From positions 1 through 14,465 of the forward strand of contig CALFJC010000084.1 in assembly GCA_937877655.1 (NCBI GenBank): a DNA stretch of 14,465 bases. Reading direction: 5' to 3'. This DNA comes from an uncultured Selenomonadales bacterium. GTDB lineage: Bacteria > Bacillota > Negativicutes > Selenomonadales > Selenomonadaceae. Under the pieces are notes generated by a model. It was not told the origin of the DNA. It ran no database searches and saw only the letters and a program-made list of their open reading frames with translations. Of the stretch, positions 1-6,225 are shown one piece after another (position 1 is the first letter of the stretch; every line of letters starts with the position of its first letter). The translations under genes were made by a program, and so were the position numbers.

Positions 1-55
1 ATCGCAAAACATTTGAGTGACCACTATTACGACTACGCGATTCACAATAAAATCG
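1..55. repeat. Terminal direct repeat, left copy (circular overlap)
   Basis: These 55 bases are identical to 14411-14465. The relaxase reading frame runs through both copies in the same phase, so the repeat is most simply an assembler overlap at the ends of a circular molecule of 14,410 bp rather than a biological repeat. 55 is also a common assembler k-mer length. A true 55-bp terminal repeat of a linear element is possible but less likely. Confidence 0.93.
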
Positions 56-1956
56 GAGTGATGTCAGACGGACAACATCATCCTCATGTTCATATTATGT
101 TTTCAGAGCGAATGATTGATGAAGTGGAACAAAAGAAGGAGCGAGCCGCTTGTAATTTCTTTAAATACCCCGCGCGGAAGAAAAAAGATGGTTCAGAGCC
201 TTCTTTTGAAGAACGCCGCAAACATGGTGCGCCCAAAAATCGCAACTGGGCTAATAAAAATTTTCTTCCCGTTCTTCGCGCCGACTTCGCACAAATCCAA
301 AATGAAGTCTTGGAGCAAAATGGCTTTTCCATTCGCGTTGACCATCGCTCTCTCAAGGCACAGAAGGAAGAAGCGGAGAAAAACGGCGATTCTTTCCTTG
401 CCAGACTTTTTAGCCGAGTGCCGGAAGAATATGTTGGCGTTATTTCGTGCAAAGAAGATGATGACCCAAAAGTAGAACGGCTGAAAGAATTTCGTTCCCT
501 GCGCAACCAACATTTTGATTTAGTCATGAAATTGGACGCTATCGCTAAGGAAAAAGAAGAATTAGAAACGAAAGACGCTGTTCAAATTTCTACGACCAAA
601 GCCAAGAATCTTACCGACTCCCAAGATTTTATTTCGCAAAAATTTCTTTCTCAATATCAGCAAGAGCTGAAAACTAAAATGTTCACAGCGGTCGCAGAGG
701 TTAATAAATGGAAGCGCGTCATTATTTCTTTTCATGACGCACAAGAACAAGCCAAACTCGAATACATGACTAAATCCGAGCGCGAATTATGGCAAAACTA
801 TTTTGAAACACTCGCACAGAAAAAACAGTTGGAAGAATTTTTACAGACTCTTAAAAAGCCAAAAGAAACCCAAAAGGACGCTTTGAAAGCCTATAACGAC
901 CTTGTTGCCGGTGTTTATTCTAAAATTTTTTCTCTATTATCAGCGGCAAGGTTGATGAAAAAATCAGTCGTCGAAATAGAAAAAAAGCTTGAATCTCCCG
1001 ATTGCAAGAAAAATATTCAACTCGTCGCGCATCAGATTCTTCAGGCTAACCTTTACGCGAAAAAAATGTTAAGGCGCGAGAGTGATAATCTTGCCCGCGC
1101 CGTCGACGCTCTTCAAAATGAAATTTTCGCCCAAACTTTGACCGATGATAACAAAAATATTTACAAGACACGCGAAGTTTACGATATTATTCGCCGCCAA
1201 TATTTCGGACTGAAGAAAGAATACGAAAGAACACTTGACCTTAAATTTGATTTGCAAAAGCGAATTATTTCGCCGCAACGCGCTTTCGCTATGGCAAAAA
1301 ATATCTTCGTGGGCGGCTATTTAAAAAGACTACGCGCCACTATTCGCCAATATAAAAAAGATGAGCAACGTCTTGCTCAAAATATTTTTGCCTTCAATCA
1401 ACGCGAAAATATTTTCCAAAATCGTGACTGGTCAGTTGTTTCCCACTCCATTTTCGCTCAGGAAAAATATCTTCTCACCAAACAAAAGACCTTAATCGAA
1501 ATAGAAAAAGCTCGTCTCGCAAATCTAAAGCTTTCTATTGAACAAAAACAAGCCGAGTTGGATTCCTTGTGCCAAAAACCTGATTCGCTAAAGAAAATAG
1601 AACTAATCGCCGCTGGCATTCTTCGCAAAAACTATAAATTTGTCCGCCGATTAGAAGAAATCGAAACTCGCGTCAAAAATTTGGCGCAAAAAATCAATCA
1701 CGCCAAAGAACAACTCGACGCGCTCAAAATTCAGCTTTCTCTCGATAAACCTAACACCGCTTACAAAGTCATTTCCAATAACCAGTCAAATAATTTTGCC
1801 GCAATCATCGCTGACGCTATTTTAATGGAGCCGGAAGCAATGCAACTGGTCGCTCGCTCCACCGGCAATAATCTCGAAATGGAAAAGGATTGGGAAATGA
1901 TGAGCGAGTTCGATAAAGATGAAATCATTCGCCAAAAAATTATCCGCGAGCTGTGA
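1..1956 (+). CDS. mobA: MobA/MobL (MOBQ) relaxase, C-terminal 651 residues; continues from 13388
   Basis: This is the second part of a 992-residue relaxase that starts at 13388 and crosses the circular join; position 1 is the first base of codon 342. Relaxases nick oriT and stay bound to the cut strand during plasmid transfer. The metal-binding HUH motif is at full-length residues 367-378 (HHPHVHIMFSER, H370 and H372), and the family motif RVDHRS is at 453-458; both match RSF1010 MobA as I remember it. From about residue 500 to the end the protein is rich in charged residues and looks largely coiled coil. It contains loosely repeated units with a Pro, then a hydrophobic 'IA..IL' helix (starting near residues 671, 763 and 865). 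The stop TGA (1954-1956) overlaps a possible GTG start of a small downstream frame. The relaxase assignment is firm; the function of the long tail is unknown. Confidence 0.93.
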   Translation: MAKHLSDHYYDYAIHNKIGVMSDGQHHPHVHIMFSERMIDEVEQKKERAACNFFKYPARKKKDGSEPSFEERRKHGAPKNRNWANKNFLPVLRADFAQIQNEVLEQNGFSIRVDHRSLKAQKEEAEKNGDSFLARLFSRVPEEYVGVISCKEDDDPKVERLKEFRSLRNQHFDLVMKLDAIAKEKEELETKDAVQISTTKAKNLTDSQDFISQKFLSQYQQELKTKMFTAVAEVNKWKRVIISFHDAQEQAKLEYMTKSERELWQNYFETLAQKKQLEEFLQTLKKPKETQKDALKAYNDLVAGVYSKIFSLLSAARLMKKSVVEIEKKLESPDCKKNIQLVAHQILQANLYAKKMLRRESDNLARAVDALQNEIFAQTLTDDNKNIYKTREVYDIIRRQYFGLKKEYERTLDLKFDLQKRIISPQRAFAMAKNIFVGGYLKRLRATIRQYKKDEQRLAQNIFAFNQRENIFQNRDWSVVSHSIFAQEKYLLTKQKTLIEIEKARLANLKLSIEQKQAELDSLCQKPDSLKKIELIAAGILRKNYKFVRRLEEIETRVKNLAQKINHAKEQLDALKIQLSLDKPNTAYKVISNNQSNNFAAIIADAILMEPEAMQLVARSTGNNLEMEKDWEMMSEFDKDEIIRQKIIREL

Positions 1957-2107
1957 AAAAATCGCATTCAGATATTTCTCCTTCCGAACCAATCTTATCT
2001 TTCATACCAAGGGAACTCATTTTCTTGATTTCTCCTTTATTTTTTGTGACTAAAGCAACCTCATTTGAAGAAAAAATGCCCTTCGAAACCAAAATCATTT
2101 TTTTCAT
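1940..2107 (-). CDS. Possible small protein, 55 aa, antisense to the relaxase tail
   Basis: A minus-strand frame runs from ATG at 2107 to TAA at 1940, overlapping the last 17 bases of the relaxase gene. The product starts MKKMILVSKGIF and is hydrophilic and lysine- and glutamate-rich, with a composition more like a soluble bacterial protein than a random translation. A tiny upstream frame (ATG AAT TTC CGA TGA) overlaps its start as ATGA. No strong ribosome binding site precedes the first ATG. An internal ATG at its codon 30 has AAAGGAG eleven bases upstream, so a 26-residue product is an alternative. I do not recognise the protein. Confidence 0.3.
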   Translation of the reverse strand: MKKMILVSKGIFSSNEVALVTKNKGEIKKMSSLGMKDKIGSEGEISECDFFTARG

Positions 2108-2132
2108 CGGAAATTCATCGATGGCGTCCTAA
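1953..2132 (+). CDS. Possible small protein, 59 aa, overlapping the relaxase stop
   Basis: A GTG codon overlaps the relaxase stop (GTGA, 1953-1956) and opens a 59-codon frame ending with TAA at 2130-2132, inside the first hairpin of the origin region. The overlap would allow translational coupling. The product would begin MKKSHSDISP and has a hydrophobic middle (LIFLISPLFF) that could be a short membrane segment. No good ribosome binding site is visible, and a competing frame lies on the opposite strand (1940-2107). I do not recognise it, and at most one of the two frames is likely to be real. Confidence 0.2.
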   Translation: MKKSHSDISPSEPILSFIPRELIFLISPLFFVTKATSFEEKMPFETKIIFFIGNSSMAS

Positions 2133-2138
2133 CGCCAT
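2121..2138. other. Perfect hairpin with CCTA loop at the edge of the origin
   Basis: ATGGCGT (2121-2127) and ACGCCAT (2132-2138) form a perfect 7-bp stem around the loop CCTA. It lies immediately before the first iteron (2140). No T-run follows, so it is not a standard terminator. A related element with the same loop sits before the inner iteron cluster (2220-2233). Confidence 0.6.
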
Positions 2139-2139
2139 T

Positions 2140-2262
2140 AGTGACGTTTAGTGACGAAACTAGTGACGAAAGTGCCGTTTCAAGTGACGTTTCAGTGACG
2201 AAATAATTTCCAAAAATTTCGCGTCCTAATGCGGGTTAGTGACGCAAGTGACGCAAGTGACG
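2140..2262 (+). repeat. Iteron array, left arm (AGTGACG direct repeats)
   Basis: Eight exact copies of AGTGACG start at 2140, 2150, 2162, 2183, 2194, 2238, 2247 and 2256, and a one-base variant (AGTGCCG) starts at 2171. The outer copies are spaced 9-12 bases apart. The last three are exactly 9 bases apart and read as near-perfect nonamers (unit CAAGTGACG or TTAGTGACG). A 37-base gap separates the outer and inner groups. Arrays of short direct repeats next to a replication gene are typical binding sites for plasmid initiators. Which protein binds here is inference; the primase-helicase ending at 2686 is the obvious candidate, as P4 alpha protein also binds short origin repeats. Confidence 0.85.
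2220..2233. other. Second CCTA-loop hairpin, before the inner iterons
   Basis: CGCGT (2220-2224) pairs with ATGCG (2229-2233), with one G-T pair, around the loop CCTA. It shares the string GCGTCCTAA with the hairpin at 2121-2138, and like that one it stands just upstream of an iteron group (2238). The stem is short, so the shared sequence and placement are better evidence than its stability. Confidence 0.4.
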
Positions 2263-2380
2263 CTTTGGGGAACTTTTTCTCTCCTAAGAAAAAAATTTTA
2301 TTTTTTCTGTGTGTGTGTTTGACTAATTTTTTCCCAGAAAATTTATTTTTTCTCTTAATGTCCTCTAACCTTGTAAAAAC
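2263..2380. other. AT-rich core of the candidate replication origin
   Basis: This 118-base stretch lies between the two inner iteron triplets. It is very AT-rich, with several A- and T-runs (for example 2289-2306 and 2340-2353). An AT-rich segment flanked by initiator sites is the usual layout of a DNA unwinding element in iteron plasmids. The open frames crossing it (2229-2507 plus, 2192-2404 minus) are by-products of the repeats, and I see no real gene. Confidence 0.6.
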
Positions 2381-2490
2381 CGTCACTAACGTCACTAACG
2401 TCACTTTCGTTGATTTGACGCGACTTTTTTCAAAAAAGTTTCGTCACTCATTCGTCACTTTGCTAAAAGTTTCGTCACTTTTCCGTCACT
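2381..2490 (-). repeat. Iteron array, right arm (inverted copies, CGTCACT)
   Basis: Seven exact copies of CGTCACT, the reverse complement of AGTGACG, start at 2381, 2390, 2399, 2442, 2453, 2473 and 2484. The first three are 9 bases apart, followed by a 36-base gap and an outer group with 11-base spacing, which mirrors the left arm (9-base triplet, 37-base gap, outer group). A perfect palindrome ACTTTTTT-C-AAAAAAGT (2423-2439) lies in the gap. The two-armed inverted arrangement could support bidirectional initiation or DNA looping by the initiator. Confidence 0.85.
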
Positions 2491-2598
2491 TTATGAAGTA
2501 TACCTGAAAAATAGCCTACTGTTATGATTTTATTCTGAAAGATTTAGGGCGAAAAACAAAACTTTTTCTTTCAGATGAGCAGATTTTTTCTTTCCTCT
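2491..2598. other. Short spacer between iterons and primase terminator
   Basis: AT-rich sequence without a recognisable gene, promoter or repeat. It separates the right iteron arm from the terminator of the primase transcript. Confidence 0.4.
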
Positions 2599-2635
2599 AA
2601 AAAAAAAATGGGCATGGAGCTCGTAAGCTCTGCCC
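2599..2635 (-). terminator. Rho-independent terminator after the primase-helicase gene
   Basis: On the minus strand, GGGCA and GAGCT pair with AGCTC and TGCCC around a TACG loop, with two unpaired bases (CA) on the 3' side. An A and then a run of ten T follow (2608 down to 2599). The hairpin begins about 50 bases past the primase stop at 2686. It would end the replication transcript before it enters the iteron array. Confidence 0.85.
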
Positions 2636-2685
2636 GAAAACGGTATATCGTTGGAATCGATAGTTCCTCCGTTAAAATCGTCGGA

Positions 2686-5600
2686 TTAATTGTGCCCGCC
2701 ATTATTCCAACCAATGCCGAAGAATTTCCTTTCACCACCTGTGGTTCTCCGATAACTGATGCCGTCAATACGACTGATAGCATCAGTCAAAGCACGGTCG
2801 CTGTTCTTAAATTGCTGAAAGCATTCATCGGAACATTTTTCTTTCAGACGTCCTAAAAATTGTTGTCTGGGAATGGAGAGATTTTGCCCACGCTGGCAGT
2901 ACTCGCTAATAAAGTCGTATATGAAATCGTTTTCAGCAAGGTAGCTCCTGGTCTGTTCACGCATGGAATCAGCAATGATAAGCCCGTCGCGATAGAATAA
3001 TTGAGCGGCGTCGACGAGAAGAGAGAGTATAGCGGCAAGAGAATCAGGAGCCAATAGTTTTTTCTTTAGTAGAGTGTCGGGATTTTTAGTGAAGTCTGCG
3101 CTAAAAAGCATGTTAAGCAATCTACGCAAAAGCCCCGGATCGCGAGTGTCACTCAAAATAGGCATGTGGTTACCACTGAGCATCAATTTGTGAGTAGGGT
3201 CAATGTTGTGAAATTCTTCATGAAGTCTGCGGACAGGGATTTTGTCACCGCCGGTCAAGGATTTGAATTTGGCAACGTCAAGGCGACCGCCTTGCGGGAG
3301 TTCTTCAACGATAGCAAGGCGACATTTTTCCAGAACGTTGAGTTCGGTAGTAGCTGCACCAGCGTCTTTCAATCTGCCAGCTTCGATGACGGCAGTGACG
3401 GGAACGCTGGCAGCATAGTCGTTGAGTAGAATGATTAAAAGTTTGGTGAGAGTGCCCTTGCCGTTGCCGCCGGAACCGTAGATGAAGAGAGCTTTTTCAG
3501 CAGAGACATCGCCTGTAATGCAGTAACCGAGCCAACGAATTAAAGCGGCGCGAGTTTCTTCATCCGGTAGAATGTCGCGCAAAAATTTATCGACGGTCTC
3601 ATTGCGAAAGCCGGCATGATAGAAGGCGTTGACTTGCTGAGTGAGAAGAAGAGCAGGGTCAACAACCTCGTAGAATTTGCCGTCGTAAAGGTCGATGACG
3701 CCGTTTTTGCAGTTGAGCAGATTGGAATGGTTGTCCAAGTCGTCGGTGGTGATTCTGATACGATTGACGCCTTTGAGAAGGTTGGTAGCCGCACCGACGC
3801 AGAGGTTAGTTTGCCAGGAACGAATGATTTTTTTAGCGTCAGGGAAGTCTAAAGGATTAGGTTCGTTTTCTTCCAGCATCATGGCGAGACGACCGGCGAA
3901 AGGAAGAATGGCAGAATTTTTACCGGCGTTGCCTTTTATCCAAATGCCTTTGTCCTTATCGAAGGTCAACCAACGGTCGCAGTCAGTTAAAAATCGTATT
4001 TCATTGTTGAAGAGAAAATCAAGTCGGAGAGCGTTATAAAGGTCAGTATTCTTCATGGCAAAAAGACGAGTGACTTGTTCCGGAGAAAGTAAAAGCTTGG
4101 GATTTTTGGGCTTAGCTTGCTTTTCTTTCCAACGAGCAAGGTCTTTTTCTTGAGCCTCTTTTTGTTCTACGGCTTTTTGGAATTCTTTCTGGTCGCGCTT
4201 AATGGTGGTGACGATTTCATCGACGATAGTGGCAAAGTCGCTGGGAACGAGATTGGCGAGATTTTTAAGTTCGGTACTGGGATTATCGGAATCCTTGATT
4301 TTTTTCTTAGCGGAATCGCGAGCGTCGCGCATTACGTTAAAGAAAGTGGCGGCGAACTGCGGAAGATAAAATTTGCACAGAGCAATTTTGCGACGAATAG
4401 AAATGTTGAAAACGTCGTCAGGATTGAAATTCTCTGTTGTCAAATTGTCAATGTAAGCTTTAGCGTCTTTGAGTTCGGCGAGTATTTTGGGGTCGACGGG
4501 TGCATTTTTATGGTTGGTGCGCCATTGGGCAACGAGATGGTTGAAGAGTTTAGCGTCAGCAATTTCTTTTTCGATGATAGCAAAATCAGCTTGGGAGTCT
4601 TCGATAATCTTCGATACGAGTTCATTTAAGAATTGGTCGCCGCGAGTAATGAGTAGCTCATTAGCGTCGATTTTGTTTCCGAGTTCCGTTTGGTCGGCTT
4701 GCGAGAGAGAGTCGAAAAGGAATCTGGAAATGGCAGGAATGTTTCTTTTTGAAAGTTCACCGCGCAGATTTTCAGCGTTAGACTTGCCGGCGTCGTCGTT
4801 ATCAAAAAGAATGAGAAATTTTTTGCCGGTGATTTTCCTTTTGTCGATAAGAGGAAGCAAAAGTTCTTTGTACCCGCCAACGGACAAGGTGGCGACGACA
4901 GCTACATTGCCGCCCGACGCTTGCCAGATACTCATGGCGTCAATTTCCCCTTCGACGACGAGAATCAGTTCGTTATTGCTTTTGAGAGCGTCAAGATTAA
5001 AAAGTTCAGTTTTAACTCCAGCGTGCATTTTCCAATATTGCTTGTCGATATTTGGACGGTCGCTAAGTAGCAGAGCGGCAAGATAATGAGCTTTATCCGC
5101 AGTAGGAATGATGATACGTCGAGTAGGAAAGGCTTTTCCTTTTTCGAGCCGGATTTTGGGATGAGACCATTTATCGAGATAACCACAACCGAAATGCTGA
5201 TAAGTTTCAAGAGTTAAACCTCTGCGGTCGGAGTCGGGCAATTCGTCGAGGTGATTTTGAGAATCAGCGATGTCGATTTGAATGAGAGACAATTCAGAAG
5301 AAGAAGTTTCGCGCTTTTTTTTGGGAGGAGATTTTTTCTTTTTAGTGGAGTAAGTTAAGTTGGAATCGAGAGGATAACCGATAAGTTGAGCCCCAATAGC
5401 GAGAGCTTTGCACATGTCGTTGAAATCGTGAAGATTAAGGCGTTCTTCGTCAGCAATTATTTTAAGAAGGTCGCCTTGAAAGCCGCATTCGCGGAAACAG
5501 TGATAGAGCCAGCGGTCGCCTTTGAATTCGACTTCAACGGGAGTAGCGTCTCTACCTTTTCCGTTGCCGCAAATGGGGCAGATGATTTTGCGCTTATCAG

Positions 5601-5754
5601 GATTGCGACTTGAGCCAGCTTCTTCGAAAATGAAATGCGGGTCGTAAGAATTGATTTTGTCTTTCAGGTCGTCGGTAGCTGAGCGAGAAAGTCGCTTTAC
5701 AGCCTCAACGTCAGAGTTGGTCGCGTAGGGTAACCATTGAGATTTGAAATTCAT
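2686..5754 (-). CDS. DNA primase-helicase, zinc finger + TOPRIM + SF3 helicase (P4 alpha-like)
   Basis: This 1022-residue protein is the likely replication initiator, combining primer synthesis with DNA unwinding. A CHC2-type zinc ribbon is visible at residues 59-90 (C59, C62, C86, C90). A TOPRIM domain follows at about 262-345, with its acidic residues in VVEGE (E268) and LFDND (D318, D320). A charged, helical linker spans about 380-560. The C-terminal half is a D5/P4-type superfamily 3 helicase: Walker A GSGGNGKGT at 760-768, Walker B with E817-E818, sensor motif SGN at 860-862 and an arginine-rich motif RDPGLLRR at 871-878. The ATG at 5754 follows AAGGAGG (5765-5771) at a ten-base spacing. 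The gene is alone in its transcript, with a terminator downstream and an iteron array beyond it. It resembles phage/satellite replication proteins more than classical plasmid Rep proteins. Binding of the iterons is inferred from position only. Confidence 0.93.
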   Translation of the reverse strand: MNFKSQWLPYATNSDVEAVKRLSRSATDDLKDKINSYDPHFIFEEAGSSRNPDKRKIICPICGNGKGRDATPVEVEFKGDRWLYHCFRECGFQGDLLKIIADEERLNLHDFNDMCKALAIGAQLIGYPLDSNLTYSTKKKKSPPKKKRETSSSELSLIQIDIADSQNHLDELPDSDRRGLTLETYQHFGCGYLDKWSHPKIRLEKGKAFPTRRIIIPTADKAHYLAALLLSDRPNIDKQYWKMHAGVKTELFNLDALKSNNELILVVEGEIDAMSIWQASGGNVAVVATLSVGGYKELLLPLIDKRKITGKKFLILFDNDDAGKSNAENLRGELSKRNIPAISRFLFDSLSQADQTELGNKIDANELLITRGDQFLNELVSKIIEDSQADFAIIEKEIADAKLFNHLVAQWRTNHKNAPVDPKILAELKDAKAYIDNLTTENFNPDDVFNISIRRKIALCKFYLPQFAATFFNVMRDARDSAKKKIKDSDNPSTELKNLANLVPSDFATIVDEIVTTIKRDQKEFQKAVEQKEAQEKDLARWKEKQAKPKNPKLLLSPEQVTRLFAMKNTDLYNALRLDFLFNNEIRFLTDCDRWLTFDKDKGIWIKGNAGKNSAILPFAGRLAMMLEENEPNPLDFPDAKKIIRSWQTNLCVGAATNLLKGVNRIRITTDDLDNHSNLLNCKNGVIDLYDGKFYEVVDPALLLTQQVNAFYHAGFRNETVDKFLRDILPDEETRAALIRWLGYCITGDVSAEKALFIYGSGGNGKGTLTKLLIILLNDYAASVPVTAVIEAGRLKDAGAATTELNVLEKCRLAIVEELPQGGRLDVAKFKSLTGGDKIPVRRLHEEFHNIDPTHKLMLSGNHMPILSDTRDPGLLRRLLNMLFSADFTKNPDTLLKKKLLAPDSLAAILSLLVDAAQLFYRDGLIIADSMREQTRSYLAENDFIYDFISEYCQRGQNLSIPRQQFLGRLKEKCSDECFQQFKNSDRALTDAISRIDGISYRRTTGGERKFFGIGWNNGGHN

Positions 5755-5764
5755 GTGATATAAT
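5737..5764 (+). promoter_or_regulatory. Promoter antisense to the primase start
   Basis: On the plus strand, TTGAGA (5737-5742) and a perfect TATAAT (5759-5764) are separated by 16 bases, a good sigma-70-type promoter. It points against the primase gene, and transcription would start near 5771, opposite the primase ribosome binding site. The -10 overlaps the base stretch between that site and the ATG, so part of the match could be chance in AT-rich sequence. Confidence 0.5.
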
Positions 5765-5770
5765 CCTCCT

Positions 5771-5816
5771 TGTTTGAAAGAGATTTTTTAGCCGTCGAGA
5801 GCGGCATTATTTTTTT
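5771..5816 (+). ncRNA. Candidate countertranscript RNA to the primase leader, about 46 nt
   Basis: A short transcript from the promoter at 5737-5764 would end at a hairpin GCCGT/GCGGC (5791-5795 with 5801-5805, one G-U pair, loop CGAGA). That hairpin is followed by a run of seven T (5810-5816). It would be complementary to the primase mRNA just upstream of its ribosome binding site. Small countertranscripts of about this size control initiator synthesis in rolling-circle plasmids such as pMV158 (RNA II, about 50 nt). Function here is inference; the start and end are predicted only. Confidence 0.4.
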
Positions 5817-5863
5817 GTAAAAGCAAAAGACGACAGACATCATAAACTGATGAATGCCGTCTC
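5797..5863 (-). promoter_or_regulatory. Primase leader with competing inverted repeats
   Basis: In the primase leader, GAGAGCGGCATT (plus strand 5797-5808) is complementary to AATGCCGTCTC (5853-5863) apart from one bulged base. This long-range pairing excludes two local hairpins: AGACG/CGTCT (5828-5832 with 5858-5862) enclosing CATCA/TGATG (5838-5842 with 5848-5852), and the stem at 5791-5805. Mutually exclusive structures near an initiator ribosome binding site are typical of attenuation or antisense control. I could not find a convincing primase promoter; a minus-strand TATGAT (5844-5839) has only a poor -35. Confidence 0.4.
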
Positions 5864-5883
5864 GGATAATCTGAATGAGAGTC

Positions 5884-5912
5884 TTGAAAGAAACTTTGCC
5901 TTGATTTATAAT
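5884..5912 (+). promoter_or_regulatory. Strong sigma-70-type promoter for a + strand RNA
   Basis: TTGAAA (5884-5889) and a perfect TATAAT (5907-5912) are separated by exactly 17 bases. Predicted transcription begins near 5919 and runs rightward into a stretch with no gene in that direction. This is one of the best promoter matches in the window. Confidence 0.6.
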
Positions 5913-5918
5913 GAAGCT

Positions 5919-6093
5919 CCATGAATTAGAGAATCATCTTGGTTGAGAGTTGTTTAACTCATGAAAGTTGTAGTAAGCGATTAAGTCTTAAGCTTTAGGG
6001 AATCTGCAAAATTTCTTAAAGTGACTCTCTGGTAGATGACGGTAATCATTCACCAGTGGCTCTGTAGTGCCTAGGAAACACTGCAGGGCTTTT
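5919..6093 (+). ncRNA. Candidate structured non-coding RNA, about 175 nt
   Basis: Downstream of the 5884-5912 promoter there is no plus-strand coding frame longer than a few codons, but there are several consecutive stems. They are GAGTT/AACTC (5947-5951, 5956-5960); AGTC-TTAAG with CTTAA...GACT (5984-5992, 6015-6026); CTGGT-A-GATGA with TCATT-C-ACCAG (6029-6039, 6046-6056); and an 11-bp stem at 6059-6089 followed by TTTT. It does not match 6S, tmRNA, RNase P, SRP or T-box RNA as I know them. If the primase transcript begins upstream of 6093, this RNA would also be antisense to its leader. A seven-codon frame (MKVVVSD, ATG at 5961) lies inside but has no good ribosome binding site. Ends are predicted only. 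Confidence 0.45.
6059..6093 (+). terminator. Hairpin with short T-run at the end of the candidate RNA
   Basis: Bases 6059-6069 pair with 6079-6089 along 11 bp (two G-U pairs) around a nine-base loop, followed by TTTT and then CGCG. The stem is strong but the T-run is short, so termination may be partial. On the opposite strand no T-run follows it. Confidence 0.5.
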
Positions 6094-6156
6094 CGCGTTT
6101 ATGTAGGTCGTTCTATAATTTTGTCCTCCAATGATTTAAGTTTGTTTGTGGGTAAA
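6094..6156. other. Spacer with an orphan minus-strand ribosome-binding-like site
   Basis: On the minus strand this stretch contains GGAGGA (around 6123-6128), not followed by a usable ATG, GTG or TTG start with an open frame. It could be the remnant of a deleted gene. Nothing else is recognisable. Confidence 0.3.
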
Positions 6157-6210
6157 TTAAACACGTTCGCGAAATATGTATTCATCGCTTAATGCTAAAG
6201 AATGTCCCAT
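6157..6210 (-). CDS. Possible 17-aa peptide after the hsd operon
   Basis: ATG at 6210 opens an 18-codon frame (MGHSLALSDEYIFRERV) ending with TAA at 6157. AAAGG stands eight bases before it, and it begins 15 bases after the stop of the 237-residue gene. It may be a real last gene of the operon, or the remnant of a longer one. Not recognised. Confidence 0.25.
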   Translation of the reverse strand: MGHSLALSDEYIFRERV

Positions 6211-6225
6211 AATGTACGCCTTTCA

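Noticed and set aside
90..527. A 145-codon minus-strand frame within the relaxase gene
   Set aside because: It lies opposite the HUH motif and the RVDHRS region of a certain gene and has serine/arginine-rich shadow composition.
2140..2490. CRISPR-like repeat array
   Set aside because: The repeat is only 7 bases, spacing is 9-12 bases, and the array inverts in the middle. No cas genes are present.
2192..2507. Open frames of 92 (plus) and 70 (minus) codons across the iteron array, with runs such as SDASDASDA
   Set aside because: They are translations of the 9-base repeats and the AT-rich core. There is no convincing ribosome binding site and the protein sequence is low-complexity.
2571..2856. 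Frames of 70 (minus) and 93 (plus) codons at the primase end
   Set aside because: Both overlap the end of the primase gene in other phases and span its terminator hairpin, with no start signals of their own.
4117..5086. Long plus-strand frames of 170 and 205 codons inside the primase gene
   Set aside because: They are antisense shadows of a gene with clear domains and have no matching motifs or ribosome binding sites.
6059..6089. Integron attC-like site or recombination site
   Set aside because: The hairpin has no attC core sites, and there is no integrase or cassette structure. A terminator or RNA stem is simpler.
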